Assembly (NCBI GenBank): GCA_020024325.1
Contig: JAHHTY010000008.1
Coordinates: 1 to 48,275, forward strand
Direction: 5' to 3'
Origin: Negativibacillus sp.
GTDB lineage: Bacteria > Bacillota > Clostridia > Oscillospirales > Ruminococcaceae
DNA length: 48,275 nt
In this document: positions 1 through 7,550 of the stretch, piece after piece
Layout: each line of letters begins with the position of its first letter
Position numbering within the stretch: the first letter of the stretch is position 1
The notes under the pieces: generated by a model
Told to the model about the DNA's origin: nothing
What the model saw: the letters and a program-made list of their open reading frames with translations, nothing else
Database searches by the model: none
Program-made: the position numbers and the translations under genes

Positions 1-52
1 CGCCACCTTGCCAAGGTGGAGGTAGCGAGTTCGAGCCTCGTAACCCGCTCCA
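1..52 (+). tRNA. tRNA-Gly (anticodon GCC), 5' end cut by window edge
   Basis: The visible part starts just before the anticodon stem. The arm CCACC-TTGCCAA-GGTGG gives anticodon GCC. A T arm with GTTCGAG and an acceptor strand ending in a genomically encoded CCA (50-52) follow. By comparison with the next tRNA about 24 nt (acceptor 5' strand and D arm) lie outside the window. Confidence 0.93.
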
Positions 53-60
53 GATGAAGG

Positions 61-88
61 GATCAATCCAATAGGGTTGGTCTTTTTC
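61..88 (+). terminator. Weak terminator-like hairpin between the two tRNA genes
   Basis: GATCAATC (61-68) can pair with GGTTGGTC (75-82), including two G-U pairs, and is followed by five T. It could end part of the tRNA transcripts or be a processing spacer. The stem is modest, so this is tentative. Confidence 0.4.
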
Positions 89-99
89 CCTATATTTAT

Positions 100-175
100 G
101 CGGGTTTAGCTCATCCGGTAGAGCGCCACCTTCCCAAGGTGGATGTGGCGAGTTCGAGTCTCGTAACCCGCTCCA
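100..175 (+). tRNA. tRNA-Gly (anticodon CCC)
   Basis: A complete 76-nt cloverleaf: acceptor GCGGGTT pairs with AACCCGC, the D arm carries TAGCTCATCCGGTAGAGC, the anticodon arm is CCACC-TTCCCAA-GGTGG (anticodon CCC), the T arm contains GTTCGAG, and CCA is encoded at 173-175. It is nearly identical to the preceding tRNA-Gly(GCC) apart from the anticodon and a few positions in the variable and T arms, so the pair is probably an old tandem duplication that diverged to read GGG. Confidence 0.97.
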
Positions 176-176
176 T

Positions 177-210
177 AAAAAAGCCAAGGTTAATTTACCT
201 TGGCTTTTTT
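177..210 (+). terminator. Intrinsic terminator of the tRNA-Gly pair
   Basis: AAAAAAGCCAAGGT (177-190) and ACCTTGGCTTTTTT (197-210) form a perfect stem with a 6-nt loop and a U tract, directly after the CCA end. Confidence 0.92.
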
Positions 211-274
211 ATTTTATAGCATTATTAATTGAAACGGTTTTTATTAAAAAAATGGAACTTTTTAACAAAAAAAC

Positions 275-303
275 TTGTCAGATTTTCTTCTCTCTGTTAT
301 AAT
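275..303 (+). promoter_or_regulatory. SigA-type promoter of the AIM24-family gene
   Basis: TTGTCA (275-280), a 17-bp spacer and a perfect TATAAT (298-303), about 60 bp before the start codon at 367. Confidence 0.85.
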
Positions 304-366
304 AAAACAAGAATCATTGAGAACAGGTAATGTATTCTACAAATAGAATAAAGGGGGAAAATCGTT

Positions 367-1137
367 ATGTATCAGATTCAAAATTTTACCAACAATGATG
401 ATGTCAAAGTATTAGACACAATGGGCCCATTTACAGTTGTGGAGTATCAGCGTGATCTAAGTGTAATGCCATCAAATGCACAGGTAGCGTATTTCTGTCA
501 TGTGATGAATGTACGCAAACGTCAGGTAATTTGTGACCTGAGCAAAGCACAGATTACTTTGCAGGCAGGGGCAATGCAGTGGACAGTCGGAAATGTTAAT
601 GCAACCACCGGCTTAAAAGGTGTTGGAGATTTCTTTGGCAAAGCAATGCGTGGAAAGGTAACAGGAGAATCTGCCATCAAACCGGAATATACCGGTAATG
701 GAACACTGGTATTGGAGCCAACCTACAAACATATTCTTTTGATTGACTTAAAAGATTGGAATGGCAATATTGTATTAGACGATGGTCTATTCCTCGCTTG
801 TGATTCTAAACTAAAACATAAGGCAGTAATGAGATCGAATCTTTCTTCCGCTGTGGCAGGAGGAGAGGGATTATTCAATCTTGGTATTGTGGGAGATGGC
901 GTAGTTTGTCTGGAATCCCCATGTCCGAAAGAAGAGTTGATAGAAATTCAGCTTCAAGATGATGTTCTCAAAGTAGACGGAAATATGGCAATTGCATGGA
1001 GCGGAAGCTTAGACTTTACAGTAGAACGCTCTGGCAAGACCTTGCTGGGCTCTGCAGCTTCCGGTGAGGGCTTAGTTAATGTATACCGTGGAACAGGTAA
1101 AGTCCTGCTGGCACCACTGACAAACGATATGGTATAA
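367..1137 (+). CDS. AIM24 family protein (DUF124)
   Basis: A 256-residue protein that I place in the AIM24/DUF124 family from its glycine- and beta-rich layout: the segment VIDLSKAQI-LQAGAMQWTVG-like near residues 55-75, the GVGDFFGKAMRGKVTGES segment near 85-102, and the GEGLFNLG and GEGLVNVYRGTGKV motifs in the C-terminal half. The family forms a beta-sandwich; its bacterial role is unknown (the yeast namesake is mitochondrial). No signal peptide or membrane segment is visible, so it is probably cytoplasmic. A GGGGGAAA ribosome binding site precedes the ATG. It is a single-gene unit with its own promoter and a following terminator. The length is normal for the family. Confidence 0.85.
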   Translation: MYQIQNFTNNDDVKVLDTMGPFTVVEYQRDLSVMPSNAQVAYFCHVMNVRKRQVICDLSKAQITLQAGAMQWTVGNVNATTGLKGVGDFFGKAMRGKVTGESAIKPEYTGNGTLVLEPTYKHILLIDLKDWNGNIVLDDGLFLACDSKLKHKAVMRSNLSSAVAGGEGLFNLGIVGDGVVCLESPCPKEELIEIQLQDDVLKVDGNMAIAWSGSLDFTVERSGKTLLGSAASGEGLVNVYRGTGKVLLAPLTNDMV

Positions 1138-1157
1138 AAGAAAAGATCAAAAACAAA

Positions 1158-1196
1158 GGGATGTTGAACCAAAATAAGGCTCAGCATCCCTCTATT
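1158..1196. terminator. Bidirectional terminator between convergent genes
   Basis: GGGATGTTGA (1158-1167) pairs with TCAGCATCCC (1181-1190) with one G-U pair; T-rich sequence flanks both sides. It separates the AIM24 gene from the leftward membrane-protein gene. Confidence 0.7.
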
Positions 1197-1209
1197 TATA
1201 TATGAAAAA

Positions 1210-1866
1210 CTATCTTCTTCTCATATCCCAAAATCCAATCAAAACTGTCCAAACATAAGCACAAGTTTTTGGAATCATCAACATACCAATCATCGGAATG
1301 GTATCGGCAAATAAAACTACAGGAATGTAAAATCCAAAGCTTAAGAAAATGGTGAGCCACATCCAACGAAAGTTTTTATCGTTATGTTGCTTTGCACTTT
1401 GGAAAAATAATACGATGATGATGAAACCCAACAAAGCAAAAGGAATATTGCGATAGATTCCCCAACTGAACGGAGGATTAGCACCGGTCCATTCATTTTG
1501 TGGAAAAAGACAGAGAATCATTCGCAATGCAGCAAGGCTATAAACAGCAATGGTAATCTTCTTTTTACCTTCTATATGGTAGCGCAATCTCCATATATAG
1601 TAGAGTAATACATAAAAAATTGTCATTGTAAGGGAGGTAATCAGTTTTCCGATTCCCAAAGCAACTGTAAAATTTTCAAGTCCGATAGTGCATAAAGCAA
1701 TCATGCGAGGAAGCAGATGAAAAGCGTCGCCCGCTCCCAAGGTGACAGCCATAATACCAAATAAAGTGTGTTCTTTTTCCTTTCCTTTTTGAATCATGAT
1801 GATACCGATGCCGATGACTGAAATCAGATACATCACATCAAATAAAGTTTCGATAATTGCCTGCAT
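1210..1866 (-). CDS. Uncharacterised multi-pass membrane protein
   Basis: A 218-residue integral membrane protein with about six or seven hydrophobic segments and the conserved-looking loop TLGAGDAFHLLPRM near residues 45-58. I do not recognise a family with a known function. The ATG at 1866 is chosen because AGGAAAGG stands about 10 nt upstream; the reading frame is open further upstream, but that extension runs out of frame through the tail of the decayed gene at 1907-2264. It lies downstream of that remnant and of the TetR gene on the same strand, so it probably belongs to the TetR-controlled unit through the operator at 2287-2305. Transport and sensing are both possible. Confidence 0.75.
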   Translation of the reverse strand: MQAIIETLFDVMYLISVIGIGIIMIQKGKEKEHTLFGIMAVTLGAGDAFHLLPRMIALCTIGLENFTVALGIGKLITSLTMTIFYVLLYYIWRLRYHIEGKKKITIAVYSLAALRMILCLFPQNEWTGANPPFSWGIYRNIPFALLGFIIIVLFFQSAKQHNDKNFRWMWLTIFLSFGFYIPVVLFADTIPMIGMLMIPKTCAYVWTVLIGFWDMRRR

Positions 1867-1906
1867 AAAGGGACATCCTTTCCTACTTAATTTGTTTGTT
1901 GAATTT

Positions 1907-2264
1907 TTAATAATTGACACCAAAAAGAATACCGATAAAGAAGAGAGGGAAAGCAAGACCGGTATAGAAAACGATAACAAATTCTTCTAAAATAAAATGA
2001 AAACGACGAATCAAAATTCCGAAGATTATCATGAGTGGCATAGTACAAACTGATTTTCCTGCTGATATTTTTGAATTTATTTACTATGTTTTTAACCGAT
2101 TTTCCGAATACTATCGTTTGAAATAGTAAAAAACAAGGAAGGAGTATATTTTACACAGTAAAGTATGGAGGACAAGTAAAAGTACCGATGCGAAGAAGAT
2201 TGAATCCTGCAATTCCCCATACAAAACAAGCAATCAATAATAGAATATGTTTTTTTACTTTCAT
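1907..2264 (-). pseudogene. Decayed small membrane-protein gene (premature stop plus frameshift)
   Basis: An ATG at 2264 has an AAGGAG site 8 nt upstream and reads MKVKKHILLLIACFVWGIAG followed by FNLLRIGTFTCPPYFTV, then TAA at 2151-2153 (37 codons, a complete small ORF). The same frame stays open past that stop (NILLPCFLLFQTIVFGKSVKN...). Further on, a different frame reads SVCTMPLMIIFGI and, after a charged stretch, FVIVFYTGLAFPLFFIGILF and GVNY before a stop at 1907. Read together, these look like one hydrophobic protein of about 115-120 residues broken by one nonsense change and one frameshift near 2050-2065. The alternative is that only the 37-residue membrane peptide is made. The remnant lies between a TetR operator and the membrane protein at 1210-1866. 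Confidence 0.6.
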
Positions 2265-2286
2265 AAATTCGCTCCTTGTATAGCTG

Positions 2287-2305
2287 AAATGAACAATGTT
2301 CATTT
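2287..2305. promoter_or_regulatory. TetR-family operator, copy 2 (target unit)
   Basis: Palindrome AAATGAAC-AAT-GTTCATTT, the same sequence as the operator at the tetR-like promoter. It lies 23 bp upstream of the ATG at 2264, which marks the downstream unit (decayed gene and membrane protein 1210-1866) as a probable regulon member. Confidence 0.8.
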
Positions 2306-2314
2306 TTGATTCTA

Positions 2315-2345
2315 AAAATTCCTTTCGTTTTAGGAAAGGAATTTT
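2315..2345 (-). terminator. Intrinsic terminator of the TetR-like gene
   Basis: A 12-bp perfect inverted repeat, AAAATTCCTTTC (2315-2326) and GAAAGGAATTTT (2334-2345), 7-nt loop, with a T run on the minus strand after the stem. It lies just past the stop of the leftward regulator gene. Confidence 0.85.
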
Positions 2346-2366
2346 AGGTTCTATATTAAAAAATAC

Positions 2367-2924
2367 TTAATATAGGCAACAATAAATCATTTCTAAAAGA
2401 GGAGAGCAGTCCTTTTTACCTTGAAGCAGCATTGAGGTGATGAGAGAAAATACCATATCAACAAAGGATTCTGGAGTAAAAGTTTCGCTAAAGATGCCTT
2501 GCCGTATCTTAGAATCATTCTGTAACACAACCAGTAAATTTGTTTTAATGTGCCCGAAGCAGTGATTCATAACAAGGCGACCTTTTTCCTTTTCATTAGA
2601 AGCAAAGCTCATCGAATGCAGTGAAAAAAATTCGGGGTATTCTTGACAGCCTTTACAGATGCTGTTAAAAATCCAGGCAACACACTGTGGAAAAGAAGAA
2701 AAAGAAGATAACTCTCCAGGCATATGGAAAATATCATGCCACACATCTTCAACTACAGCAGAAATCAAATCCCCCTTTGAAGGGAAATAATTATATACTG
2801 AACCAACTGAAACACCACAAGCAGCAGCCACAGCTCTCATATTTACAGAGGAAAGACCATGTTCCGAAATATATTGGCGGCTCACCGATAAAATGGATTC
2901 ACGAGAAGTTACAACGGTATTCAT
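2367..2924 (-). CDS. TetR/AcrR family transcriptional regulator
   Basis: A 185-residue regulator with an N-terminal TetR helix-turn-helix (residues about 7-52: ESILSVSRQYISEHGLSSVN, MRAVAAACGVSVGSVYNYFP, SKGDL) followed by an all-helical ligand-binding and dimerisation domain. Start ATG 2924 is set by AAAGGAG 9 nt upstream; the longer open frame would run back through the operator and promoter. A palindrome overlapping its own -10 box indicates autorepression, and an identical palindrome at 2287-2305 indicates control of the downstream membrane-protein unit. The ligand cannot be read from the sequence; in this family it is often a drug or other small hydrophobic molecule. Confidence 0.93.
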   Translation of the reverse strand: MNTVVTSRESILSVSRQYISEHGLSSVNMRAVAAACGVSVGSVYNYFPSKGDLISAVVEDVWHDIFHMPGELSSFSSFPQCVAWIFNSICKGCQEYPEFFSLHSMSFASNEKEKGRLVMNHCFGHIKTNLLVVLQNDSKIRQGIFSETFTPESFVDMVFSLITSMLLQGKKDCSPLLEMIYCCLY

Positions 2925-2942
2925 TGCCTTAACTCCTTTCTT

Positions 2943-2963
2943 AAAATGAACAATGTTCATTTT
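2943..2963. promoter_or_regulatory. TetR-family operator, copy 1 (autoregulatory)
   Basis: Perfect inverted repeat with half-sites AAAATGAAC (2943-2951) and GTTCATTTT (2955-2963) around AAT. It overlaps the -10 box of the leftward tetR-like promoter. Confidence 0.85.
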
Positions 2964-2987
2964 ATAAGAAAAAGATTGTTTTGTCAA
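2959..2987 (-). promoter_or_regulatory. Promoter of the TetR-like gene
   Basis: On the minus strand TTGACA (2982-2987), a 17-bp spacer and TAAAAT (2959-2964). The -10 lies inside operator copy 1, so bound repressor would block polymerase. Confidence 0.8.
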
Positions 2988-3005
2988 TAAAATAAACCAT
3001 AAAAA

Positions 3006-3034
3006 TTGAATTTTTTTGTTAAGAGTGATATACT
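3006..3034 (+). promoter_or_regulatory. Promoter of pepP
   Basis: TTGAAT (3006-3011), a 17-bp spacer and TATACT (3029-3034), 40 bp before the pepP start. Confidence 0.75.
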
Positions 3035-3074
3035 TGAGGGGAAGAGTTATTTAAAATAAGGGAGGATTTTTTCC

Positions 3075-4328
3075 ATGGACATCAATTTTAACGAAAGACG
3101 TCAGCAGCTGCTTGATGATAAAAAAGCACCCTGCATGATGGTAATTTATTCCGGTAAAGCTCCAATGCGCTCCGCAGATGAGAATTATTCTTTCTCGGTT
3201 AATCGCAATTTTTATTATCTGACAGGAATCGACCGTGAAAATATGATCCTCGTTATGACAAAGGACCATGCAGGAAACGTAGCACAGATGCTGTATATTG
3301 AAGCATTCGATGAGGAAAAAGCAAAATGGGTTGGCCCAAGAATGAGAGCACAAGAAGCAACAGATATCAGCGGAATAGAGGATATCAGATATCTGGAAGA
3401 TTTTGACGATGAGGTCAACAGCTTTGTTGAAAGAAACCGTGGAGATGGAAAGATGACTTTCCTGCTGGATTTGTGGAAATATAATGCAGATCAGGCTCCA
3501 ACACAGGCACATCTGTTTGCAAACAAAGTACAGAAAAACTACCCTGCTGCCCAGATTGATGAAATTTTTGGAGAAATTGCAAAGATGCGTGGAATCAAAT
3601 CTCAGGCAGAGCTGGAAAAGATGAAGGTTGCACAAAAAACTACACAGTACGCAATTGAAGCAATGATGAAACACGCTTATGTGGGAGTAAATGAGTGCGA
3701 GCTTGAAGGTGCATTTGATTTTGAGCTGTCGAAACATTGTGTAAAAGAACACGCTTTCCCAAGCATTGTAGCAGGTGGAGCAAGAGCGACAACCCTTCAT
3801 TATGCGAAAAATAATCAGTGTGTTCAGGATGGAGAGATGGTTCTCATTGATTTGGGAAGTGCTAACGAACATTACTGTGCAGATATTTCCAGAACCTTCC
3901 CGGTAAACGGAAAATTCACAGAGCGTCAAAAAGAAGTTTATAATGTTGTACTGGCAGCACAGCAATTGGTAATTGAAAATGCAAGACCGGGTATGACCTA
4001 TCGTGATTTAAATAATATGGTAATCGATTTTTATGAAAAAGAACTTCCAAAACTGGGACTTCTCAAAGACGGCAAAACTGTTCGTGATTACTACTATCAC
4101 AGCGTCAGCCATAGCTTGGGCTTAGACTGTCACGATGTAGATACTCCATCTATGAAGACATTGCGTCCGGGTATGGTAATTACTGTTGAGCCGGGACTGT
4201 ACATTGCAGAAGAGGGCATTGGCGTCCGCATTGAGGATGACATTGTTATTACCGCAGAAAAAGCTATCAATCTATCCGAAAATATTCTGAAAACAGTAGA
4301 GGATATCGAGGCTTTGATGGCAAAATAA
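3075..4328 (+). CDS. pepP: Xaa-Pro aminopeptidase (M24B)
   Basis: A 417-residue cytosolic metallopeptidase that removes N-terminal residues preceding proline. An N-terminal creatinase-like domain (about 1-170) precedes the pita-bread catalytic domain (about 180-410). The metal ligands are visible: D259 in LIDLGS, D270 in CADISRTFP, H346 in HSVSHSLGLDCHD, E372 in TVEPGLYI and E387 in VRIEDD. GGAGG stands upstream of the ATG. It has its own promoter and terminator. A decayed copy of its last ~29 codons lies at 5309-5397 beyond the next gene. Confidence 0.95.
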   Translation: MDINFNERRQQLLDDKKAPCMMVIYSGKAPMRSADENYSFSVNRNFYYLTGIDRENMILVMTKDHAGNVAQMLYIEAFDEEKAKWVGPRMRAQEATDISGIEDIRYLEDFDDEVNSFVERNRGDGKMTFLLDLWKYNADQAPTQAHLFANKVQKNYPAAQIDEIFGEIAKMRGIKSQAELEKMKVAQKTTQYAIEAMMKHAYVGVNECELEGAFDFELSKHCVKEHAFPSIVAGGARATTLHYAKNNQCVQDGEMVLIDLGSANEHYCADISRTFPVNGKFTERQKEVYNVVLAAQQLVIENARPGMTYRDLNNMVIDFYEKELPKLGLLKDGKTVRDYYYHSVSHSLGLDCHDVDTPSMKTLRPGMVITVEPGLYIAEEGIGVRIEDDIVITAEKAINLSENILKTVEDIEALMAK

Positions 4329-4334
4329 CTTAGT

Positions 4335-4363
4335 AAAAAAGGACCTTTAGGGGTCCTTTTTTG
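4335..4363 (+). terminator. Intrinsic terminator after pepP
   Basis: AAAAAAGGACC (4335-4345) pairs with GGTCCTTTTTT (4352-4362) around a 6-nt loop. Confidence 0.92.
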
Positions 4364-4415
4364 TTAAGTTAATGATGAAATTGAGAGAGATTGAAAAAGA
4401 AGGAGGCGATATGTA

Positions 4416-5075
4416 GTGAAAAAATTTTTAGAAATACAACAACTATTCAGTGAAAATCAAAATCCCGAAACAGCAGTCAAAATGTCAAAATATATGAGAG
4501 ATCAATTTTTGTTTTATGGAATTGCAACTCCAAAAAGAAAAAAGCTCTGTCATAATTTTTTGAAATTAGAGAAGAAAAATAAAGTAATTGATTGGGATTT
4601 TTTAGATTTATGTTATCAAGAGGAGCACAGAGAATTTCAGTATTTTGTGTGCGACTATTTAGCAGCATTCAATAATATTTTAACGTATGAAGATATTTTT
4701 AAAATGAAAAGATATATCCAATCAAAGCAGTGGTGGGATACAATAGATTGTTTTGACCAAATTATCGGAAATATTGGGCTAAAGGATAACAGAGTTGATA
4801 TGCTTATGTCAGACTGGTCTAAAGATTCTGATTTATGGCTTAGAAGAATAGCAATTGACCACCAGTTAGGAAGAAAGGAAAAGACAAACTGCACTTTGTT
4901 GGAAAAAATATTGATGAACAACTTGGAAAGCAGTGAATTTTTTATCAATAAGGCAATAGGATGGAGTTTACGGGACTATTCTAAGACCAATCCTGAATGG
5001 GTAAAAAATTTTATCAATCGATACCAGGACAGGATGGATAAACTGAGTATCCGAGAAGCAAGTAAATATATTTGA
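4416..5075 (+). CDS. AlkD-like DNA alkylation repair protein (DNA-7-methylguanine glycosylase family)
   Basis: A 219-residue all-helical protein of the AlkD HEAT-like repeat family, which excises bulky or cationic alkylated bases such as 7-methylguanine. Residues matching the AlkD site are visible: W107 and D111 in QWWDTID, R144 in LWLRRIAI and W183 in AIGWSLRDYSK. Start is GTG 4416 with AGGAGG 9 nt upstream; an ATG five bases earlier is followed at once by a stop. It is more AT-rich than its neighbours and sits between pepP and a decayed pepP fragment, so it may have been inserted. No promoter of its own was pinned down. Confidence 0.9.
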   Translation: MKKFLEIQQLFSENQNPETAVKMSKYMRDQFLFYGIATPKRKKLCHNFLKLEKKNKVIDWDFLDLCYQEEHREFQYFVCDYLAAFNNILTYEDIFKMKRYIQSKQWWDTIDCFDQIIGNIGLKDNRVDMLMSDWSKDSDLWLRRIAIDHQLGRKEKTNCTLLEKILMNNLESSEFFINKAIGWSLRDYSKTNPEWVKNFINRYQDRMDKLSIREASKYI

Positions 5076-5308
5076 TAAAAGTATCAAATATACGAAATTT
5101 ATTGACTCGAAAATAATCTAAGATTATTGATTCAGTAAAAGATGTGACACGTTCATAGTATAAAAATAATCGTAAAAATACAGTTAGCAGAGAATGAAAA
5201 CAGAGGTTGAAAACGTGTAAAGTCAGTTTCCTACTGTGAATATAATTTCAACATATCATAAAGATTTTTATTCATCTAAACAATTCTAACAGTTTTTTCT
5301 AAAGCATA

Positions 5309-5397
5309 TATTGTTAAAGCTCCAAAGTAAAAAGCTATCGCAATATCTTTCTAATATCCTGAAAAGTGCGGAGAATATTAAAATTTTGATGGCATAA
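5309..5397 (+). pseudogene. Decayed 3' end of a pepP-like gene
   Basis: Within an otherwise gene-less stretch (5076-5460) this segment aligns with the pepP 3' end (about 4245-4327): both contain ATTGTTA, then AAAAAGCTATC, then AATAT-CTGAAAA and TTTTGATGGCA/CTTTGATGGCA before a stop. In one frame it reads ILKSAENIKILMA-stop, against ILKTVEDIEALMAK-stop in intact pepP. Frame is lost upstream of that. It is either a remnant of a tandem pepP duplication or of an older paralogue; I see no clear homology further upstream and nothing else in the stretch. Confidence 0.6.
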
Positions 5398-5462
5398 CGA
5401 ATGGGTTGTTAAGAGGAAATGAGATATTTTATTATAGTAAAGTGATAAATTATTTCCAATAT

Positions 5463-5494
5463 AAAAAAGCCGCAGTCACTAGACTGCGGCTTTT
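5463..5494 (-). terminator. Intrinsic terminator after ispH-rpsA
   Basis: GCCGCAGTC (5469-5477) pairs with GACTGCGGC (5482-5490) around a 4-nt loop; on the minus strand the stem is followed by six T. It would also work on the plus strand. Confidence 0.92.
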
Positions 5495-5503
5495 GGAACC
5501 AAA

Positions 5504-7537
5504 TTATTCAGCGTCCTCAGCGGAAACTTCTACTTCTTCAGTAGCTTCTGCATCTTCCAGCAGAGCTTTCATGGACAGGCTAACACGTTTCTTGTCGAAA
5601 TCGATGTCAGTAATCTGAACCTGAACTTCCTGACCAACAGTCAGAACGTCCTGAGGTTTGTTGATTCTTTCGTTGGAAATCTGAGAAATATGGATCAGAC
5701 CGTCAACGCCTGGAATAATCTGAGCGAATGCACCGAAAGCAGTCATGGAAACAACTTTAGCGGTAACTACGCTGCCGATTTCGTAATCTCTCTTGAGAAC
5801 TTCCCAAGGATTGTCCTCGGTTTTCTTGTAACCCAGAGAGATTTTTTTGTTTTCAGCATCGATGTCTTTCACATATACTTCCAGAACGTCGCCAACTTTA
5901 ACAACATCGGAAGGATGTTTGATTCTCAGCCAAGACAGTTCGGAAATGTGAACCATACCGTCTACGCCGCCCAGATCAACGAATGCGCCGTAGCTGGTGA
6001 TGGATTTAACAACACCTTCGTAATGTTTGCCAACTTCAACGTCAGCCCAGAATTTTTCTTCCAGAGCTTTTTTCTGCTCTTTGAGAACGTCTTTGATGGA
6101 GCCAACAGCTCTGTGACGTTTTTCGTTTACTTCGCGAATAACGAAATCAACTTTCTGTTTGAGCAGCTGCTCGAGTGGTTCATTTTTGGAAACACCGGAA
6201 AGGGATGCAGGGATGAATACCTTAACACCTTCGGTAACAGCCAGGATACCGCCTTTAACAACGTCAGTAACAGTACCGGAAAGAACTTCGCCAGTACCAG
6301 CAGCAGCCATAACTTTTTCAAAACCAGCCTGAGCATCCAGACGTTTTTTGGAGAGCATTACAGTACCTTCAACGTCGTTTACACGCAGAACAACCAGTTC
6401 GATTTCATCGCCTTTGTTAACGATGTCTTCCGGTTTCAGGCTTGGGTCATTTGTCAGCTCAGCGAGCGGAACATAACCTGTGTGTTTGGTACCGATATCG
6501 ACAGTGATCTCGTTTGGAGCAATGCCAGTAACGGTAGCCTTCACCTTCTCCCCTGTATATGTGCTCTTGAAGGACTGATTTAACATCTCTTCAAAGGACA
6601 TTTCTTCTTCTTTTAAAATCTCACTCATGGTTTTTTGTACCTCCTTAATTATACGCACCGGTGTTGAAGCACCGGCAGTAACACCAATTTGACTGCCTGC
6701 CTTAATCCGACAGACAACATCTGCTTGATCGCTCAAAAGTTCTGGTGCTGTTTCAACCCAAATAGTCTTACAGGATCGGCTGCAGATATCCAACAATTTG
6801 CCGGTATTGGAGCTATGTTTGCCGCCGATTACGATCATAATATCCGAAACTTCTGCCAAATGTGCAGCTTCTGTTTGTCTCATCAGTGTAGCCTTACATA
6901 TTGTATCAAATATTTTTAGATTTGTATACAGGTTTTTCGCAGTTTCTACGCATTTTTGCCACTCATTTATGTTAAAAGTGGTTTGAGAGACCATTACGCT
7001 GTTCATTTTAGACAGATTAGGGCGCTTTTGGGTGAGAATTTGTAATTCCTCTGCCGATTGAAATGTAACATAAGATACATTACAGTGACCGATAATACCC
7101 TTAATTTCGGGATGTTCAGGGTCTCCTGCAATCAAGACAAGAGTCTTGTCATCTGGGGAAGAGCCTTGTTCTTCTACAATTTTTTGTATGCGCTGAACGT
7201 TAGGGCAGGTAGCGTCAATATATGGAATTGCATGACTGTCAAGAGCAGAATAGACTTCTCTCGGAACACCGTGAGATCGGATGATGACAGGGACAGGTCC
7301 GTGACCGTTTTGTACAGCATCATCTTCCAGTTTCAGAAGATTTTCTAAAGAATCTACAGCTATGGCACCAAGAGAGTGCAGCTCATCCACCACCTGAGTG
7401 TTGTGGATAATTTCTCCGAGCGTGAACAGCTTTGGAGTTGTTTTACATTTAGAATATTTGAGCTGTTCATATACAGTATCTACCGCACGGCGGACTCCAA
7501 AGCAAAATCCGGCAGTTTTGGCAACGGTTACTGGCAT
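5504..7537 (-). CDS. ispH/rpsA: Fused 4-hydroxy-3-methylbut-2-enyl diphosphate reductase (IspH) / ribosomal protein S1-like protein
   Basis: A 677-residue fusion. Residues 1-~300 are IspH, the last enzyme of the MEP isoprenoid pathway (HMBPP to IPP and DMAPP): the three [4Fe-4S] cysteines are C12 (FCFGVRRAV), C111 (DATCPNV) and C214 (DTICKATLMRQ), with H45 (GEIIHN), H89 (SHGVP) and the HSSNT loop at 241-245. Residues ~328-657 hold four S1 RNA-binding repeats (about 328-398, 416-484, 502-571, 587-657), then an acidic tail. This fusion is known in Clostridia. AGAAAGGAAG precedes the ATG. It is the last gene of the leftward cmk-plsC-MFS run, 13 bp after the MFS stop. No break is seen at the domain junction. 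Confidence 0.96.
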   Translation of the reverse strand: MPVTVAKTAGFCFGVRRAVDTVYEQLKYSKCKTTPKLFTLGEIIHNTQVVDELHSLGAIAVDSLENLLKLEDDAVQNGHGPVPVIIRSHGVPREVYSALDSHAIPYIDATCPNVQRIQKIVEEQGSSPDDKTLVLIAGDPEHPEIKGIIGHCNVSYVTFQSAEELQILTQKRPNLSKMNSVMVSQTTFNINEWQKCVETAKNLYTNLKIFDTICKATLMRQTEAAHLAEVSDIMIVIGGKHSSNTGKLLDICSRSCKTIWVETAPELLSDQADVVCRIKAGSQIGVTAGASTPVRIIKEVQKTMSEILKEEEMSFEEMLNQSFKSTYTGEKVKATVTGIAPNEITVDIGTKHTGYVPLAELTNDPSLKPEDIVNKGDEIELVVLRVNDVEGTVMLSKKRLDAQAGFEKVMAAAGTGEVLSGTVTDVVKGGILAVTEGVKVFIPASLSGVSKNEPLEQLLKQKVDFVIREVNEKRHRAVGSIKDVLKEQKKALEEKFWADVEVGKHYEGVVKSITSYGAFVDLGGVDGMVHISELSWLRIKHPSDVVKVGDVLEVYVKDIDAENKKISLGYKKTEDNPWEVLKRDYEIGSVVTAKVVSMTAFGAFAQIIPGVDGLIHISQISNERINKPQDVLTVGQEVQVQITDIDFDKKRVSLSMKALLEDAEATEEVEVSAEDAE

Positions 7538-7550
7538 AATAACTTCCTTT

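Noticed and set aside
954..1187. Minus-strand open frame opposite the AIM24 gene end
   Set aside because: It lies over a well-supported gene and the terminator, and has no ribosome binding site.
3051..3965. Long minus-strand open frame (304 codons) opposite pepP
   Set aside because: Cys- and Phe-rich composition typical of the antisense of a coding gene; pepP on the other strand has all its metal ligands and a promoter.
5406..5618. Plus-strand open frame over the ispH-rpsA 3' end
   Set aside because: It runs through the terminator and into the S1 acidic tail in antisense; low-complexity Ser/Ala product.
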